From positions 1 to 31,707 of the forward strand of contig CAZNYC010000034.1 in the NCBI GenBank assembly GCA_964577175.1: a stretch of 31,707 nt of DNA. Reading direction: 5' to 3'. Position 1 is the first letter of the stretch. Every line of letters starts with the position of its first letter. Below the pieces are notes generated by a model that saw nothing but the letters and a program-made list of their open reading frames with translations, was not told where the DNA came from and ran no database searches. Of the stretch, positions 16,069 through 25,074 are shown piece after piece. Position numbers and translations under genes: made by a program. The stretch comes from BS750m-G62 sp964577175 (GTDB lineage: Bacteria > Planctomycetota > Phycisphaerae > FEN-1346).

Positions 16069-17769
16069 GTGACGCCAGACCAACTCGTGGCCATCATCGA
16101 AGCCGGCGAGAATCTGAACGTCGAGTTCAAGGGCGAATCGCGGCATCCACTATCCGATTCAGACCTTGTGGAAGCCGTTGTCTGCCTCGCCAATCGGCCC
16201 GGAGGCGACCACGGTCTGCTTCTGGTTGGCGTGGAGGAGGACGGAGCCGTTACGGGAGCCAGGCCGCGCCACGAAGCGGACAATACGGACCCGTTGCGAG
16301 TTCAGGCGATGATCACCGCACGGACTCGCCCCTCGCTGACCGTGCGTGTCGAAATCGTGACTCTTCGCGAGACACCTGTTCTTGTGGTTGAAGTCCCGCC
16401 CGTGCGCACACCGGTGGGCACTGCCGACGGCAGGTACGTTCGGCGTGTTGTAGGTAGCGACGGGAAGCCCGCCTGCATCCCGTTTCACTTCCATGAGATG
16501 CAGGCTGCGCAAGCCGACCGCGGTCTTCTGGATTATACTGCCCTCGTCCTGCCGGACGCCCGCTGGGACGATCTGGACCCGCTGGAGTTCGAGCGGCTCC
16601 GCCGGTTCGTCCGTGAGAACCGCGCCAGGGCGGACACGTCACTTCTGACACTCCCGGACGCCGAGTTGGCCAAGGCCCTCGGCGCTGTCGATGGTAATCA
16701 TGAGGTCAATGCCGTGCGGATTCTGGGCCTGCTCCTCTTTGGCAGGGAGGATTCCATCCAAAGGCTCTTGCCTGCCCACGAGGTGGCCTTTCAGGTATTG
16801 TCCGGTAGGAAGATCGAGGTCAACGACTTCTCGCGAACCCCATTGTTGCGGGCGATGGAGGAACTGCTTTCGCGATTCCGGGCACGCAATCGTGAGGAGG
16901 AACTCGTTGAAGGCCTCATCCGCATCGGCATTCCCGACTATTCCGAACTGGCATTCCGGGAGGCCGTGGCGAATGCGCTGGGCCATCGCGACTACGCCCG
17001 CCTCGGAGCCGTTCACATCCAGTGGCATGCAGACCGCATTGAGATCTCCAATCCGGGCGGCTTTCCCGAAGGAGTGCGCCTCGACAATCTGCTGGTCACG
17101 CCGCCGCGCCCGCGGAGTCCGCTCCTGGCGGATGCCTTCAAGAGGGCCGGCCTTGTAGAGCGAACCGCCAGAGGTATCGACACAATCTTCTACGAGCAGT
17201 TGTCAAACGGCCGGCCTGCACCGGACTACACACGCTCGACGGAGACCTCGGTGGTTCTGGTGCTGCCGGGCGGCCCCGCCTCCACAGACTTTGTGCGCTT
17301 GGTAGTCGAGGAGAACCGCGAGGGCCGCCCTCTGGACCTTGACGAGCTGCTGATCCTTCACGCCATGCGCCACGAGGGAACGCTGACGACGGGCCGTGCT
17401 GCAGACCTCATCCAGAAGCCCGAGTCGGAGGCGCGATCCGTTTTTCAGCGTCTGGTCGAGAGCGGGCTTGTCGAGCCGCGGGGGCAGCGCAAGGGCCGAA
17501 CCTATCATCTTTCGGCGGCCACCTATCGCCGTCTGGGCAAGAAGGCAGCCTACGTGCGGCAACGGGGCTTCGAGTCCCACCAGCAGGAACAAATGGCCTT
17601 ACAATACGCCGAAAAGCACGGTTCAATCGCACGCAAGGAGGCTGCCGAACTGTGCCAGATTACGCCGCCCCAGGCGTATCGGCTGCTGCAAAGGCTTGTT
17701 GACAAAGGACTTCTGGAACCCACAATCAAGCGGGGGCGGGGAGCTCGATACAGAAAGAAGCGCAAGTAA
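16069..17769 (+). CDS. Schlafen/AlbA_2 domain protein with HATPase-like and winged-helix domains
   Basis: 566 aa, GTG start at 16069 with GAGGAG upstream, 21 bases after the helicase. The N-terminal AlbA_2/Schlafen region (about 1-140) shows NVEFKGE and CLANRPGG. A GHKL-ATPase-like region (about 285-345) shows LAFREAVANALGHRDY and IEISNPGGFPEGV. The C-terminus has two winged-helix-like segments (about 420-480 and 515-560) and a basic tail. This is the architecture of COG2865, often annotated as ATP-dependent DNA helicase-related or transcriptional regulator; it lacks helicase motifs, so that name is misleading. In the operon it may bind nucleic acid and sense or regulate. The exact role is unknown. 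Confidence 0.8.
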   Translation: MTPDQLVAIIEAGENLNVEFKGESRHPLSDSDLVEAVVCLANRPGGDHGLLLVGVEEDGAVTGARPRHEADNTDPLRVQAMITARTRPSLTVRVEIVTLRETPVLVVEVPPVRTPVGTADGRYVRRVVGSDGKPACIPFHFHEMQAAQADRGLLDYTALVLPDARWDDLDPLEFERLRRFVRENRARADTSLLTLPDAELAKALGAVDGNHEVNAVRILGLLLFGREDSIQRLLPAHEVAFQVLSGRKIEVNDFSRTPLLRAMEELLSRFRARNREEELVEGLIRIGIPDYSELAFREAVANALGHRDYARLGAVHIQWHADRIEISNPGGFPEGVRLDNLLVTPPRPRSPLLADAFKRAGLVERTARGIDTIFYEQLSNGRPAPDYTRSTETSVVLVLPGGPASTDFVRLVVEENREGRPLDLDELLILHAMRHEGTLTTGRAADLIQKPESEARSVFQRLVESGLVEPRGQRKGRTYHLSAATYRRLGKKAAYVRQRGFESHQQEQMALQYAEKHGSIARKEAAELCQITPPQAYRLLQRLVDKGLLEPTIKRGRGARYRKKRK

Positions 17770-17770
17770 T

Positions 17771-17803
17771 CGCGCGCGTGTGTTTACGAAACGCACGCGC
17801 GCG
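17771..17803 (+). promoter_or_regulatory. Strong intra-operon hairpin
   Basis: Arms 17771-17785 and 17789-17803 form a 15-bp stem (14 Watson-Crick pairs, one G-T) with a 3-base ACG loop, starting one base after the preceding stop codon. No U tract follows, so it is a poor intrinsic terminator. It is better explained as an mRNA-stabilising, processing or attenuation element splitting the operon into helicase/AlbA and methylase-to-regulator parts (inference). Confidence 0.55.
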
Positions 17804-17870
17804 AAAAGAACGCACAGAACCCCCAAGGGCCACTTGAGCCAACACGTCTGCCAAGCCACGAAACCACGGC

Positions 17871-17890
17871 AAAGGAGGTCCTCTTAATTG
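17871..17890 (+). promoter_or_regulatory. Near-consensus Shine-Dalgarno fixing a TTG start
   Basis: AAAGGAGG at 17871-17878 lies 9 bases before TTG 17888. An in-frame TAA at 17885-17887 directly precedes this codon, so no earlier start is possible, and conserved DUF1156 sequence begins a few residues later. The TTG is therefore the only sensible start. Confidence 0.7.
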
Positions 17891-20800
17891 ATCCCCAAGG
17901 AATGCAAACGCCTGGCCGAGGTGGACTTCCCCATTGCCACGGTCTCGAAGCACTCGGCCCGGGAGAAGTCCATCCGGCACGGCCATCCGTCCACGCTGCA
18001 CCTCTGGTGGGCGCGGCGGCCGCTGGGGGCGTGCCGGGCCATGCTGCTGGCACTGCTGTTGCCGGACCCGTGCGATGAGCACTGCCCGGCGGATTTCAAG
18101 AAGCAGGCCCGATCGCTCCTCCAAAAGACCCAAGGCCACATCGATGCCGACGACAAGGGCCTCCGCGACGCCCTGCTCGCCTTCATAGGCGACTTTGCCG
18201 ACTGGAACAACTCCTCTCGCCCGACGTACCTGGAGGTGGGGCGCGGGCTCGTGAAAGCCGCCCACCCGGAGGAAACGCCCCTGGTGGTGGACCCGTTTGC
18301 CGGCGGCGGGTCGATTCCCCTGGAGGCGCTGCGTGTCGGGTGCGACGCCTTCGCCAGCGACCTGAACCCCGTCGCCTGCCTCATCCTGAAGGTGCTCCTG
18401 GAGGATATACCTCGGCACGGCCCAGAACTCGCCGACGAACTCCGCCGCGCGGGGAAGGAGATAAAGGCCAAAGCCGAGGAGGAACTGGCCGAATTCTACC
18501 CCCTGGACCCCGACGGCGCGCGGCCCATCGCCTACCTGTGGGCCCGGACGGTGCGGTGTGAGGCGCCGAACTGCGGCTGCGAGATTCCGCTCGCCCGTTC
18601 CTTCTGGCTCTGCAAGAAACCGAACCGCAAGCGGGCCCTCAAGTACGAGGTCGTCCGGCCGAAAGGGAAGGCGCCACGCGTCGAGTTTGAAATGTTCGAG
18701 CCGACCAGCGCCGATGACGTGCCCGACGGCACCGTCAGCCGTGCCAAGGCCTCCTGCCCGGCTTGCGGCACGGTCCTGCCGCCGCAGCGCGTGCGGGCGC
18801 AACTGCGGGAGCAGCGCGGCGGCGCGGATGTCGTATTCGACGCCAAGGGCAACCGCACGGGCGGCGCGCGGCTGCTTGCCGTCGTCACGATTCGCGAGGA
18901 CGAGCGCGGCCGACACTACCGCCTGCCGACTGGCCGCGACTATGCAGCCGTCTGGAAGGCCCAGAAACGCCTGGAGGCAATCCTGGATGAATGGGAACGC
19001 AGTGGGCGCAAGGGGCTTTGTCCCGTTCCGGATGAACCGACGCCGGCCGGCGGCGGTTCCGGGGCCGGGCGCGCGTTCAGCGTCCAGAAGTATGGGATGA
19101 TGCAATGGAGGGATCTGTTCACCGCGCGCCAAGAGGTTTCTTTGGTTTGCCTGAGTCGCCTTTGCGCCACCGTAGATCTTGAGGCATGCCCGGCCACCAA
19201 ACGGCTCACGGCAATTGTTGTCAACCGATGTGCGGATCGGCTGAGTACGGGTTGCCGTTGGGACAGTCCATATCAAAAGATTGCCAATACTTTCAGCCGA
19301 CAAGCGCTGCCGATGGTTTGGGACTTCTGTGAGGGGAGCCCTGTATCCGGCGCAACAGGCGGTTATGACGGGGCTCTAAGATGGGTGGAGAAAGTTGTCG
19401 AGGAGGGCGTAGGCCAAGCCCAGGGCTCTGCTGAACAGGTTGACGCAACCGAGCATCCGCTCCCGTCAGACTCCGCGTCTGTCTGGCTGACTGACCCGCC
19501 GTACTATGACGCCATTCCGTACTCCGACCTGTCAGATTTCTTCTTTGTGTGGCTGAAACGCGCTCTGCGGGGCCAGACCTTCGCCGGAGATCCGCTGGAT
19601 CCTGACAATCTCCTCACTCCAAAGACCGGAGAGATTGTTCAGGACGAGACAAGGCAGTACGGGGGACGGCCCAAAGACAGCGGCTTCTTTGAGGCCACCA
19701 TGGCTGGGGCTTTCTCGGAAGGCCGCCGAGTGGCAAAGGACGACGGCATCGGTTGCGTGGTTTTTGCGCATAAGACAACGGAAGGCTGGGAAGCCCTGCT
19801 CTCGGGTATGATCCAGGGCGGGTGGATCATTGCAGGTTCATGGCCCATTGACACGGAGATGCAGAACAAGGTTGGTGGCACCCAAGGCGGTATCAAGAAA
19901 GCGATGCTCCTCGCGAGTATACACTTGGTCTGCCGCCCGCGGCCGGAGGATGCGCCCGTCGGCGACTGGGGCCGCCTCCAGGAGGAACTGCCGAAGCGCG
20001 TCGGCGACTGGATGGAACGGCTCCAGGAAGAGGGCGTCCGCGGGGCGGACCTCGTCTTTGCCTGCATCGGCCCGGCCCTGGAAATCTACAGCCGCTACTC
20101 CCGCGTCGAGGACGCGGACGACCGCGAGATTCCGCTCGGCGGGGACCCGATTGCCGATGAGCCGCACGAGCGGGGGTTCCTCGCCTACGTGTGGGAGACC
20201 GTCGGCCGGCTGGCCCTGGAGCAGGTGCTTGGCACGGCCGAGGCCAAGGCACGCAACGGCGCCGCCGGGGCGGTGGAAGAGGACGCACGCCTGACGGCCC
20301 TCTTCCTCTGGACCCTCCAAAGCACGAACGGCAACCGGGAGGCCGGTAAGAAGGAGAAGGCCGCGAAGAAGCCCACGGGCTTCAGCCTGCCGTTCGACGT
20401 GGCCCGCCGGTTCGCCCAGCCGCTCGGCATCCACCTGGACGCGTGGGAAGGCCGGATCATCGAGACCAAGAAGGGCGTGGTGCGGCTGCTGCCCGTGACC
20501 GACCGCGCCCGGCAACTCTTCGGCGACGAAGGGGCCGGTGTGGCCGCCCGGCGGATCGAAGAGCGGGCCAGGCGCAGCCCCCAGGCCATCTTCGACTTCG
20601 TGGAGGAAATCGAGGCGGCGCCGAAGGTCAAGGGCCGCCGTCGCCGGCGGCGGGGGGCCGGCGTGTCGGACGAGGACCTCCAGGCCCGACGGGAGGCGAC
20701 GACGCTCGACCGGGTGCATGCGGCCATGCTCCTTCAGTCCGCCGGCCGGGCGAACGCCCTGCGGGCGCTGCTGGCGGCCGAGAAAGACCGCGGCCCGGAC

Positions 20801-20896
20801 TTCCTGCGCCTGGCCAACGCCCTTTCGGCGCTGTATCCTGTCGGCAGCGAGGAGAAACGCCTCCTCGACGCCATGCTCCTGGCCGTGCCGAGGTAG
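17888..20896 (+). CDS. DUF1156 Zn-ribbon adenine-specific DNA methylase
   Basis: 1002 aa, TTG start. The N-terminal DUF1156 signature SIRHGHPSTLHLWWARRP is at about 28-45. SAM-binding motif I DPFAGGGS is at 135-142, followed by ASDLNP. Catalytic motif IV DPPYYD begins at residue 536 (amino-methyltransferase type DPPY). Cys pairs near 222-245 (CEAPNCGC) and near 290 (CPAC) form a Zn-ribbon. A helical, basic C-terminus follows 800. It belongs to COG1743, predicted to methylate adenine in DNA, probably marking self DNA while the helicase/ATPase parts act on unmodified DNA (inference). COG1743 commonly neighbours DUF499 ATPases in defence islands. All catalytic residues are present. Confidence 0.9.
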   Translation: MIPKECKRLAEVDFPIATVSKHSAREKSIRHGHPSTLHLWWARRPLGACRAMLLALLLPDPCDEHCPADFKKQARSLLQKTQGHIDADDKGLRDALLAFIGDFADWNNSSRPTYLEVGRGLVKAAHPEETPLVVDPFAGGGSIPLEALRVGCDAFASDLNPVACLILKVLLEDIPRHGPELADELRRAGKEIKAKAEEELAEFYPLDPDGARPIAYLWARTVRCEAPNCGCEIPLARSFWLCKKPNRKRALKYEVVRPKGKAPRVEFEMFEPTSADDVPDGTVSRAKASCPACGTVLPPQRVRAQLREQRGGADVVFDAKGNRTGGARLLAVVTIREDERGRHYRLPTGRDYAAVWKAQKRLEAILDEWERSGRKGLCPVPDEPTPAGGGSGAGRAFSVQKYGMMQWRDLFTARQEVSLVCLSRLCATVDLEACPATKRLTAIVVNRCADRLSTGCRWDSPYQKIANTFSRQALPMVWDFCEGSPVSGATGGYDGALRWVEKVVEEGVGQAQGSAEQVDATEHPLPSDSASVWLTDPPYYDAIPYSDLSDFFFVWLKRALRGQTFAGDPLDPDNLLTPKTGEIVQDETRQYGGRPKDSGFFEATMAGAFSEGRRVAKDDGIGCVVFAHKTTEGWEALLSGMIQGGWIIAGSWPIDTEMQNKVGGTQGGIKKAMLLASIHLVCRPRPEDAPVGDWGRLQEELPKRVGDWMERLQEEGVRGADLVFACIGPALEIYSRYSRVEDADDREIPLGGDPIADEPHERGFLAYVWETVGRLALEQVLGTAEAKARNGAAGAVEEDARLTALFLWTLQSTNGNREAGKKEKAAKKPTGFSLPFDVARRFAQPLGIHLDAWEGRIIETKKGVVRLLPVTDRARQLFGDEGAGVAARRIEERARRSPQAIFDFVEEIEAAPKVKGRRRRRRGAGVSDEDLQARREATTLDRVHAAMLLQSAGRANALRALLAAEKDRGPDFLRLANALSALYPVGSEEKRLLDAMLLAVPR

Positions 20897-20907
20897 GAGG
20901 ACCAGCC

Positions 20908-21867
20908 GTGGCCAGAACACAACCGGAAGCGATCCTTGTCCTCAGGGCCAAAGGGCCCGTGACGGAGGACGGCCGTCTGCCCCTCGCGGACTTGCTGAAG
21001 ATTGGGAAGCACGTACAGGCAGCTGTAGAGCGTGTGGGACGAGTGCTTGTCGGTCAGGCCGACAGTCGGCGTCCCGGGAGAAAGCCCCCGGAGATAGCCG
21101 AGGAGTGCGCCCTTGAAGTCGTGGCGCTGAACCAAGGGAGTTTCGAGATCGCCCTTGACCTTCCCCGAAGGAAGTTCGAGGAGATGGACCTCGGGGTTGA
21201 GGCGTTGGAGAAACTGCTTGAGGGCTGGAAGCATCTCGACAACGGCGCAGCGCTGCCGCCGGGCTACGATATGGGTGTACTGCACAGTCTGCGTGATCTT
21301 GGCAGGGTGCTCAGTTCCGGCATTGAAAGGATCGAGGTGGAGCCGAGAAGTCCCCGCCTGCGAGGTCGGTTCAGTTACGACGAAGGATTGCGTGAGAGGA
21401 TCGTCAGACAAATCAGCGGCCCTGTGACGGGCCAGCGCACCGTCGAAGGTCGGCTTCTCATGGCGGACTTCCGTCACGAAGGCGAGCGGTGCCGAATTCA
21501 TCCACCGGTCGGGCGCCCGATCACTTGCCATTTCGATGAATCGCTTGAGGAGACGATTCAGGAACTGCTTCGTAGCAACGTCCGTGTAACTGGTGAGACC
21601 AAAGAGGACCCCGTAACCGGCCAGATCACAGATATCCGAATTGGGGATATTGAACCTGTTTCTCTGGAGGGAAAAGCCTTCGAGACCGTAACACCAGAAG
21701 ACTTCTGGGAAGAGAAGAGCCTCGAGCGGCTGGCGGCCGAGCAGGGTGTAGAACCGGTCAGCCGCTTTGAGGACGTCTTCGGCACAGGCGCGGGACTGTG
21801 GGAAAGCGACGAGGACTTCGACGCATTCTTGTCCGCCATTAAGAGCAGCCCCGCTGAGGAGGCCTGA
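20908..21867 (+). CDS. Uncharacterised protein with antitoxin-like C-terminal tail
   Basis: 319 aa from GTG 20908, with AGGAGG just upstream and 11 bases after the methylase stop. I do not recognise the main body. Residues 1-180 are alpha/beta in character, including ALEVVALNQGSFEIALDLP and a helix-rich middle. Residues 180-270 look like a small beta-rich domain. The last 50 residues (ESLERLAAEQGVEPV, then FEDVFGTGAGLW and DEDFDAFLSAI) resemble the toxin-binding tail of VapB-type antitoxins. The PIN toxin gene starts 2 bases downstream, the usual antitoxin-toxin order. The best guess is an oversized antitoxin whose large N-terminal part senses something or links to the defence machinery. There is no obvious DNA-binding domain. 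Confidence 0.6.
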   Translation: MARTQPEAILVLRAKGPVTEDGRLPLADLLKIGKHVQAAVERVGRVLVGQADSRRPGRKPPEIAEECALEVVALNQGSFEIALDLPRRKFEEMDLGVEALEKLLEGWKHLDNGAALPPGYDMGVLHSLRDLGRVLSSGIERIEVEPRSPRLRGRFSYDEGLRERIVRQISGPVTGQRTVEGRLLMADFRHEGERCRIHPPVGRPITCHFDESLEETIQELLRSNVRVTGETKEDPVTGQITDIRIGDIEPVSLEGKAFETVTPEDFWEEKSLERLAAEQGVEPVSRFEDVFGTGAGLWESDEDFDAFLSAIKSSPAEEA

Positions 21868-21869
21868 GC

Positions 21870-22274
21870 ATGGATGCGCTGGTTCTGGACACCAATATTG
21901 TCTCCTACTTGATGAAGGGCCACAGACTGGCTAATCCATACAGGCGCCATCTTGAGGGGCGCACTCTCGCCATTTCCTTCATGACCGTTGCCGAGTTGTA
22001 TGAGGGGGCGTATCGGCGCAACTGGGGCAAGAGCAAGATGGCTTCACTCGCTTCCGAGCTTAAGAAATACCTTGTTATTCCTTATACGCCAAGGGCGTGC
22101 GAACTTTGGGGGAAGATCCGCGATGAAAGGAAGCACCGGACCATCGCTGTTGATGACGCGTGGATTGCCGCCACTGCCCTTGCGCATGATTGTCCTCTGG
22201 CAACCCACAACCCCAGAGATTTCACTGATATCAGTGGGCTGGATGTAATTACTGAACAACGAGACCGAGAGTAA
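21870..22274 (+). CDS. VapC-like PIN-domain ribonuclease (toxin)
   Basis: 134 aa, ATG 2 bases after the previous stop. The PIN-domain acidic residues are in place: D7 (VLDTN), E42 (TVAELYEG), D95/D96 (VDDAWIAATAL), and N114/D117 (THNPRDF). These coordinate the metal for RNA cleavage, and VapC toxins usually cut tRNA or rRNA. No residue is missing, so it should be active. It lies between the methylase and the DUF499 ATPase, not in a free-standing operon, which suggests a suicide effector or addiction module tied to the system. Confidence 0.85.
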   Translation: MDALVLDTNIVSYLMKGHRLANPYRRHLEGRTLAISFMTVAELYEGAYRRNWGKSKMASLASELKKYLVIPYTPRACELWGKIRDERKHRTIAVDDAWIAATALAHDCPLATHNPRDFTDISGLDVITEQRDRE

Positions 22275-22277
22275 ACC

Positions 22278-25058
22278 ATGGAACCGTGGTACAAGGTCGT
22301 CACGCTGCGTAAGGAAGTCCGCGAAGGGCGGTCGTTCAACCCGGACGAGTTCGCCATCGCCCTGGAGCAGGTGGTCGCCGGTCGAGGGCCGGAGGACTAC
22401 AAGGACCCCGAGCAGTTCTTCTCCCGCACCTGTTGGACGCGTGCGCTGCGGGACCACGCCGGTATGGTCCTGAGGCGGTTGTCGGGCAAGACAGAGAACA
22501 CCGCCCCCGTCCTGACGCTCATCACCCAGTTCGGCGGCGGCAAGACCCACACGCTGACGGCCCTGTACCACCTGGCGAACACGGGCAAGGCCGCCGTGGA
22601 CTTCAGCGGGGTCGAAACACTGCTGGACGCGGCCGGGCTGGTCGAGATCCCCCGTGCCCGGGTGGCGGTGTTCGTCGGGAATGCCTGGGACCCGCAGGAG
22701 AGTCGCGAGACGCCCTGGATCGACGTGGCCCGCCAACTGGCCGGCGACGAAGGCGTGGCTGCGCTGGGCAAGACCGCCCGCTCGACGCCTCCGGGCACCG
22801 ATGCGCTCGGCAAACTCTTCCAGGCCGCAGGGGACTCGGTCCTGATTCTTTTCGACGAGGTGCTGAACTTCGTCAACCGGCACCGGGACATGGCAGAGCC
22901 GTTCCACGCGTTCATTCAGAATCTGACCGTGGCCATGAAGGGGGCCGAGCGCAGCGCGGCGGTCGTCAGCCTTCCCCGAAGCCAGGTGGAGATGACGGAT
23001 TGGGATTTCCAGTGGCAGGAGAAGATTACGAAGGTCGTGCGGCGCGTGGCCAAGGACCTCATCGTTGCCGACGAGGCGGAGGTCAGCGAGGTCGTCCGGC
23101 GGCGGCTTTTTGAGGATCTGGGAGGCGAGCGCCTCCGGCGAAACGTCGCGAAGGCTTTTGCGGACTGGTGTTTTGAACGCCGGGCTCAGTTGCCGTCCGA
23201 ATGGACCGCGGTGGACACGGCGACGACGGAAAAGAAGGCCAAGGAGTTTCTCCGCGGGCGATTCGAGGCCTGTTATCCGTTCCACCCGGCTACCCTGTCG
23301 GTTTTCCAGCGAAAGTGGATGGCGCTGCCGCAGTACCAGCAAACGCGCGGCACCCTGGCGATGCTCGCCCAGTGGGTTTCCTGGGCTTTCCGCGAGGGTT
23401 TCACTGAGGCGCGGCGGGAGCCGCTGATTACACTCGGCTCAGCGCCGCTTCACGTCCGCGACTTCCGGAGCATCGTGCTCGGGCAACTTGGCGAGTCGCG
23501 GCTGGTTGCCGCCATCGACGCCGACATTGCCGGCGATCAGGCGCACTCGCGGGTGCTGGACGCGGACACGAAGGGGGTGCTGCGAGACATTCACCGGCGC
23601 GTGGGGACGGCGGTCCTGTTTGAATCGTCCGGTGGCCAGGTAGACAAGGTGGCCCATCTTCCTGAGTTGCGGTTTGCACTGGGCGAACCGGGGCTTGACA
23701 CTACGTCCATCGACACCGCGGCCGCAACGCTGGAGTCGAAGGCGTTTTTCGTTCGGAAGGTGGGGTCGGACGGTTTCCAGATTCGGCATACCCCTACCCT
23801 GAAGAAGGTGGTGAATGACCGGCGGGCATCGTTGGACGACGCGGCAGAAGTAAAGCCCGCGACGCGCAGACTTGTCGAGAACGAGTTCCGGGAGGACGCT
23901 ACGATACCGGTTGTCGCATTTCCCGAAGACAGCACCGCGATTCAGGACACGCCACGGCTGACGCTCGTCCTGATGGACCCGGAGTGGGAGTGGACGGCTT
24001 CCGGTGACGTTCGTGAGCGGATCGCCACGTGGACCCGGAAGAGGGGCACGTCGGACCGCTTGTATCCGGGGGCTCTTGTCTGGTGCTTGAAGAAACCGGG
24101 CCGCCACCTGCGCGACAAGACCGAACTGATGCTCGCGTGGGAGCGCGTGCAGCGGGAGGTCCGCGAGGGAGTGCTGGGCAGCGAGTTTGACCGTGCGGAC
24201 CTCGCCGACCTGCGCGCGACGGTCAGCGACGCCGAAGACGATGCTACTGACGAGGTGTGGGCGTCATATCGCTTCGTCGTGCTCGCCGATAGCCAAGCGC
24301 CGGACGGCCTGAAGGTTGTGGACCTTGGTGCGGGCCATGCCAGCGGCTCTGATTCTCTTTGCGGGCGTGTGATCGCCGCTCTCAAGTCGGAGGCGCTGCT
24401 GAACGAGTCGGTCGGCGCGGGGTACATTGACCGCAACTGGCCGCCGGCTTTGAAGGAGTCGGGGGCGTGGCCGCTCGCGAGCCTGCGCCAGAGTTTCCTG
24501 AACGGGGCGCTGACGCGGCTTCTCGATCCGGACACCGTGCTTCGGCACAAGATCGTGCAGTTTGTCGAACGGGGGGCCTTCGGCCTGGCATCCGGTTCGA
24601 AGGGCGATGGCGAGTACGAACGGGTGTGGTATGAGGAGACAATTGCACCGGATGAGGTTGCCTTTGAGTCGGACGTCTTCCTGCTGACGAAGGAGAAGGC
24701 CCGGACGCTGAAGGAAAAGCCAGAAACCCCAGAGGGTGCTGAAACCGAAAAAGAGGGACCGCCAGGGCCAGAGCCTCCGCCTGAGGAAGAAGAGAAACAA
24801 GGCCCTGGGCCTGGACCGGGCGGCGAGACAGAGACAGAGGAAGAAGCGCGAACAATCCGTATCAAGGGCACCGTGCCGCCTGAATTATGGAACCGCTTGG
24901 GAACGAAGGTCCTTCCGAAACTGCGATCGGGCGATGACCTGACCGTCGGCGTTGAGTTTACTGTGAAAGCGAAAGGGGCGACAGCGTCCAGCCTCGAAAC
25001 AGAGCTTCGCCAGATTCTCACTGACCTCGGGCTTACCGAACAAGTTCGAATCGAATAG
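22278..25058 (+). CDS. DUF499-type AAA ATPase
   Basis: 926 aa, ATG 3 bases after the PIN stop with a weak ribosome-binding site, so translation is probably coupled. Walker A is QFGGGKTHT (84-91, K89) and Walker B is VLILFDEV (D193/E194). An N-terminal helical segment around 40-70 precedes Walker A (FFSRTCWTRALRDHAGMVLRRL), as in COG1483. The region from 800 to 855 is a low-complexity Pro/Glu/Gly linker. The last 70 residues form a small beta-type domain (IRIKGTVPPELWNRLG). DUF499 ATPases recur with DUF1156 methylases and SNF2 helicases in defence islands. The protein probably powers assembly or movement on DNA (inference). Confidence 0.9.
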   Translation: MEPWYKVVTLRKEVREGRSFNPDEFAIALEQVVAGRGPEDYKDPEQFFSRTCWTRALRDHAGMVLRRLSGKTENTAPVLTLITQFGGGKTHTLTALYHLANTGKAAVDFSGVETLLDAAGLVEIPRARVAVFVGNAWDPQESRETPWIDVARQLAGDEGVAALGKTARSTPPGTDALGKLFQAAGDSVLILFDEVLNFVNRHRDMAEPFHAFIQNLTVAMKGAERSAAVVSLPRSQVEMTDWDFQWQEKITKVVRRVAKDLIVADEAEVSEVVRRRLFEDLGGERLRRNVAKAFADWCFERRAQLPSEWTAVDTATTEKKAKEFLRGRFEACYPFHPATLSVFQRKWMALPQYQQTRGTLAMLAQWVSWAFREGFTEARREPLITLGSAPLHVRDFRSIVLGQLGESRLVAAIDADIAGDQAHSRVLDADTKGVLRDIHRRVGTAVLFESSGGQVDKVAHLPELRFALGEPGLDTTSIDTAAATLESKAFFVRKVGSDGFQIRHTPTLKKVVNDRRASLDDAAEVKPATRRLVENEFREDATIPVVAFPEDSTAIQDTPRLTLVLMDPEWEWTASGDVRERIATWTRKRGTSDRLYPGALVWCLKKPGRHLRDKTELMLAWERVQREVREGVLGSEFDRADLADLRATVSDAEDDATDEVWASYRFVVLADSQAPDGLKVVDLGAGHASGSDSLCGRVIAALKSEALLNESVGAGYIDRNWPPALKESGAWPLASLRQSFLNGALTRLLDPDTVLRHKIVQFVERGAFGLASGSKGDGEYERVWYEETIAPDEVAFESDVFLLTKEKARTLKEKPETPEGAETEKEGPPGPEPPPEEEEKQGPGPGPGGETETEEEARTIRIKGTVPPELWNRLGTKVLPKLRSGDDLTVGVEFTVKAKGATASSLETELRQILTDLGLTEQVRIE

Positions 25059-25074
25059 ACGAAAGGGTAGAAGA

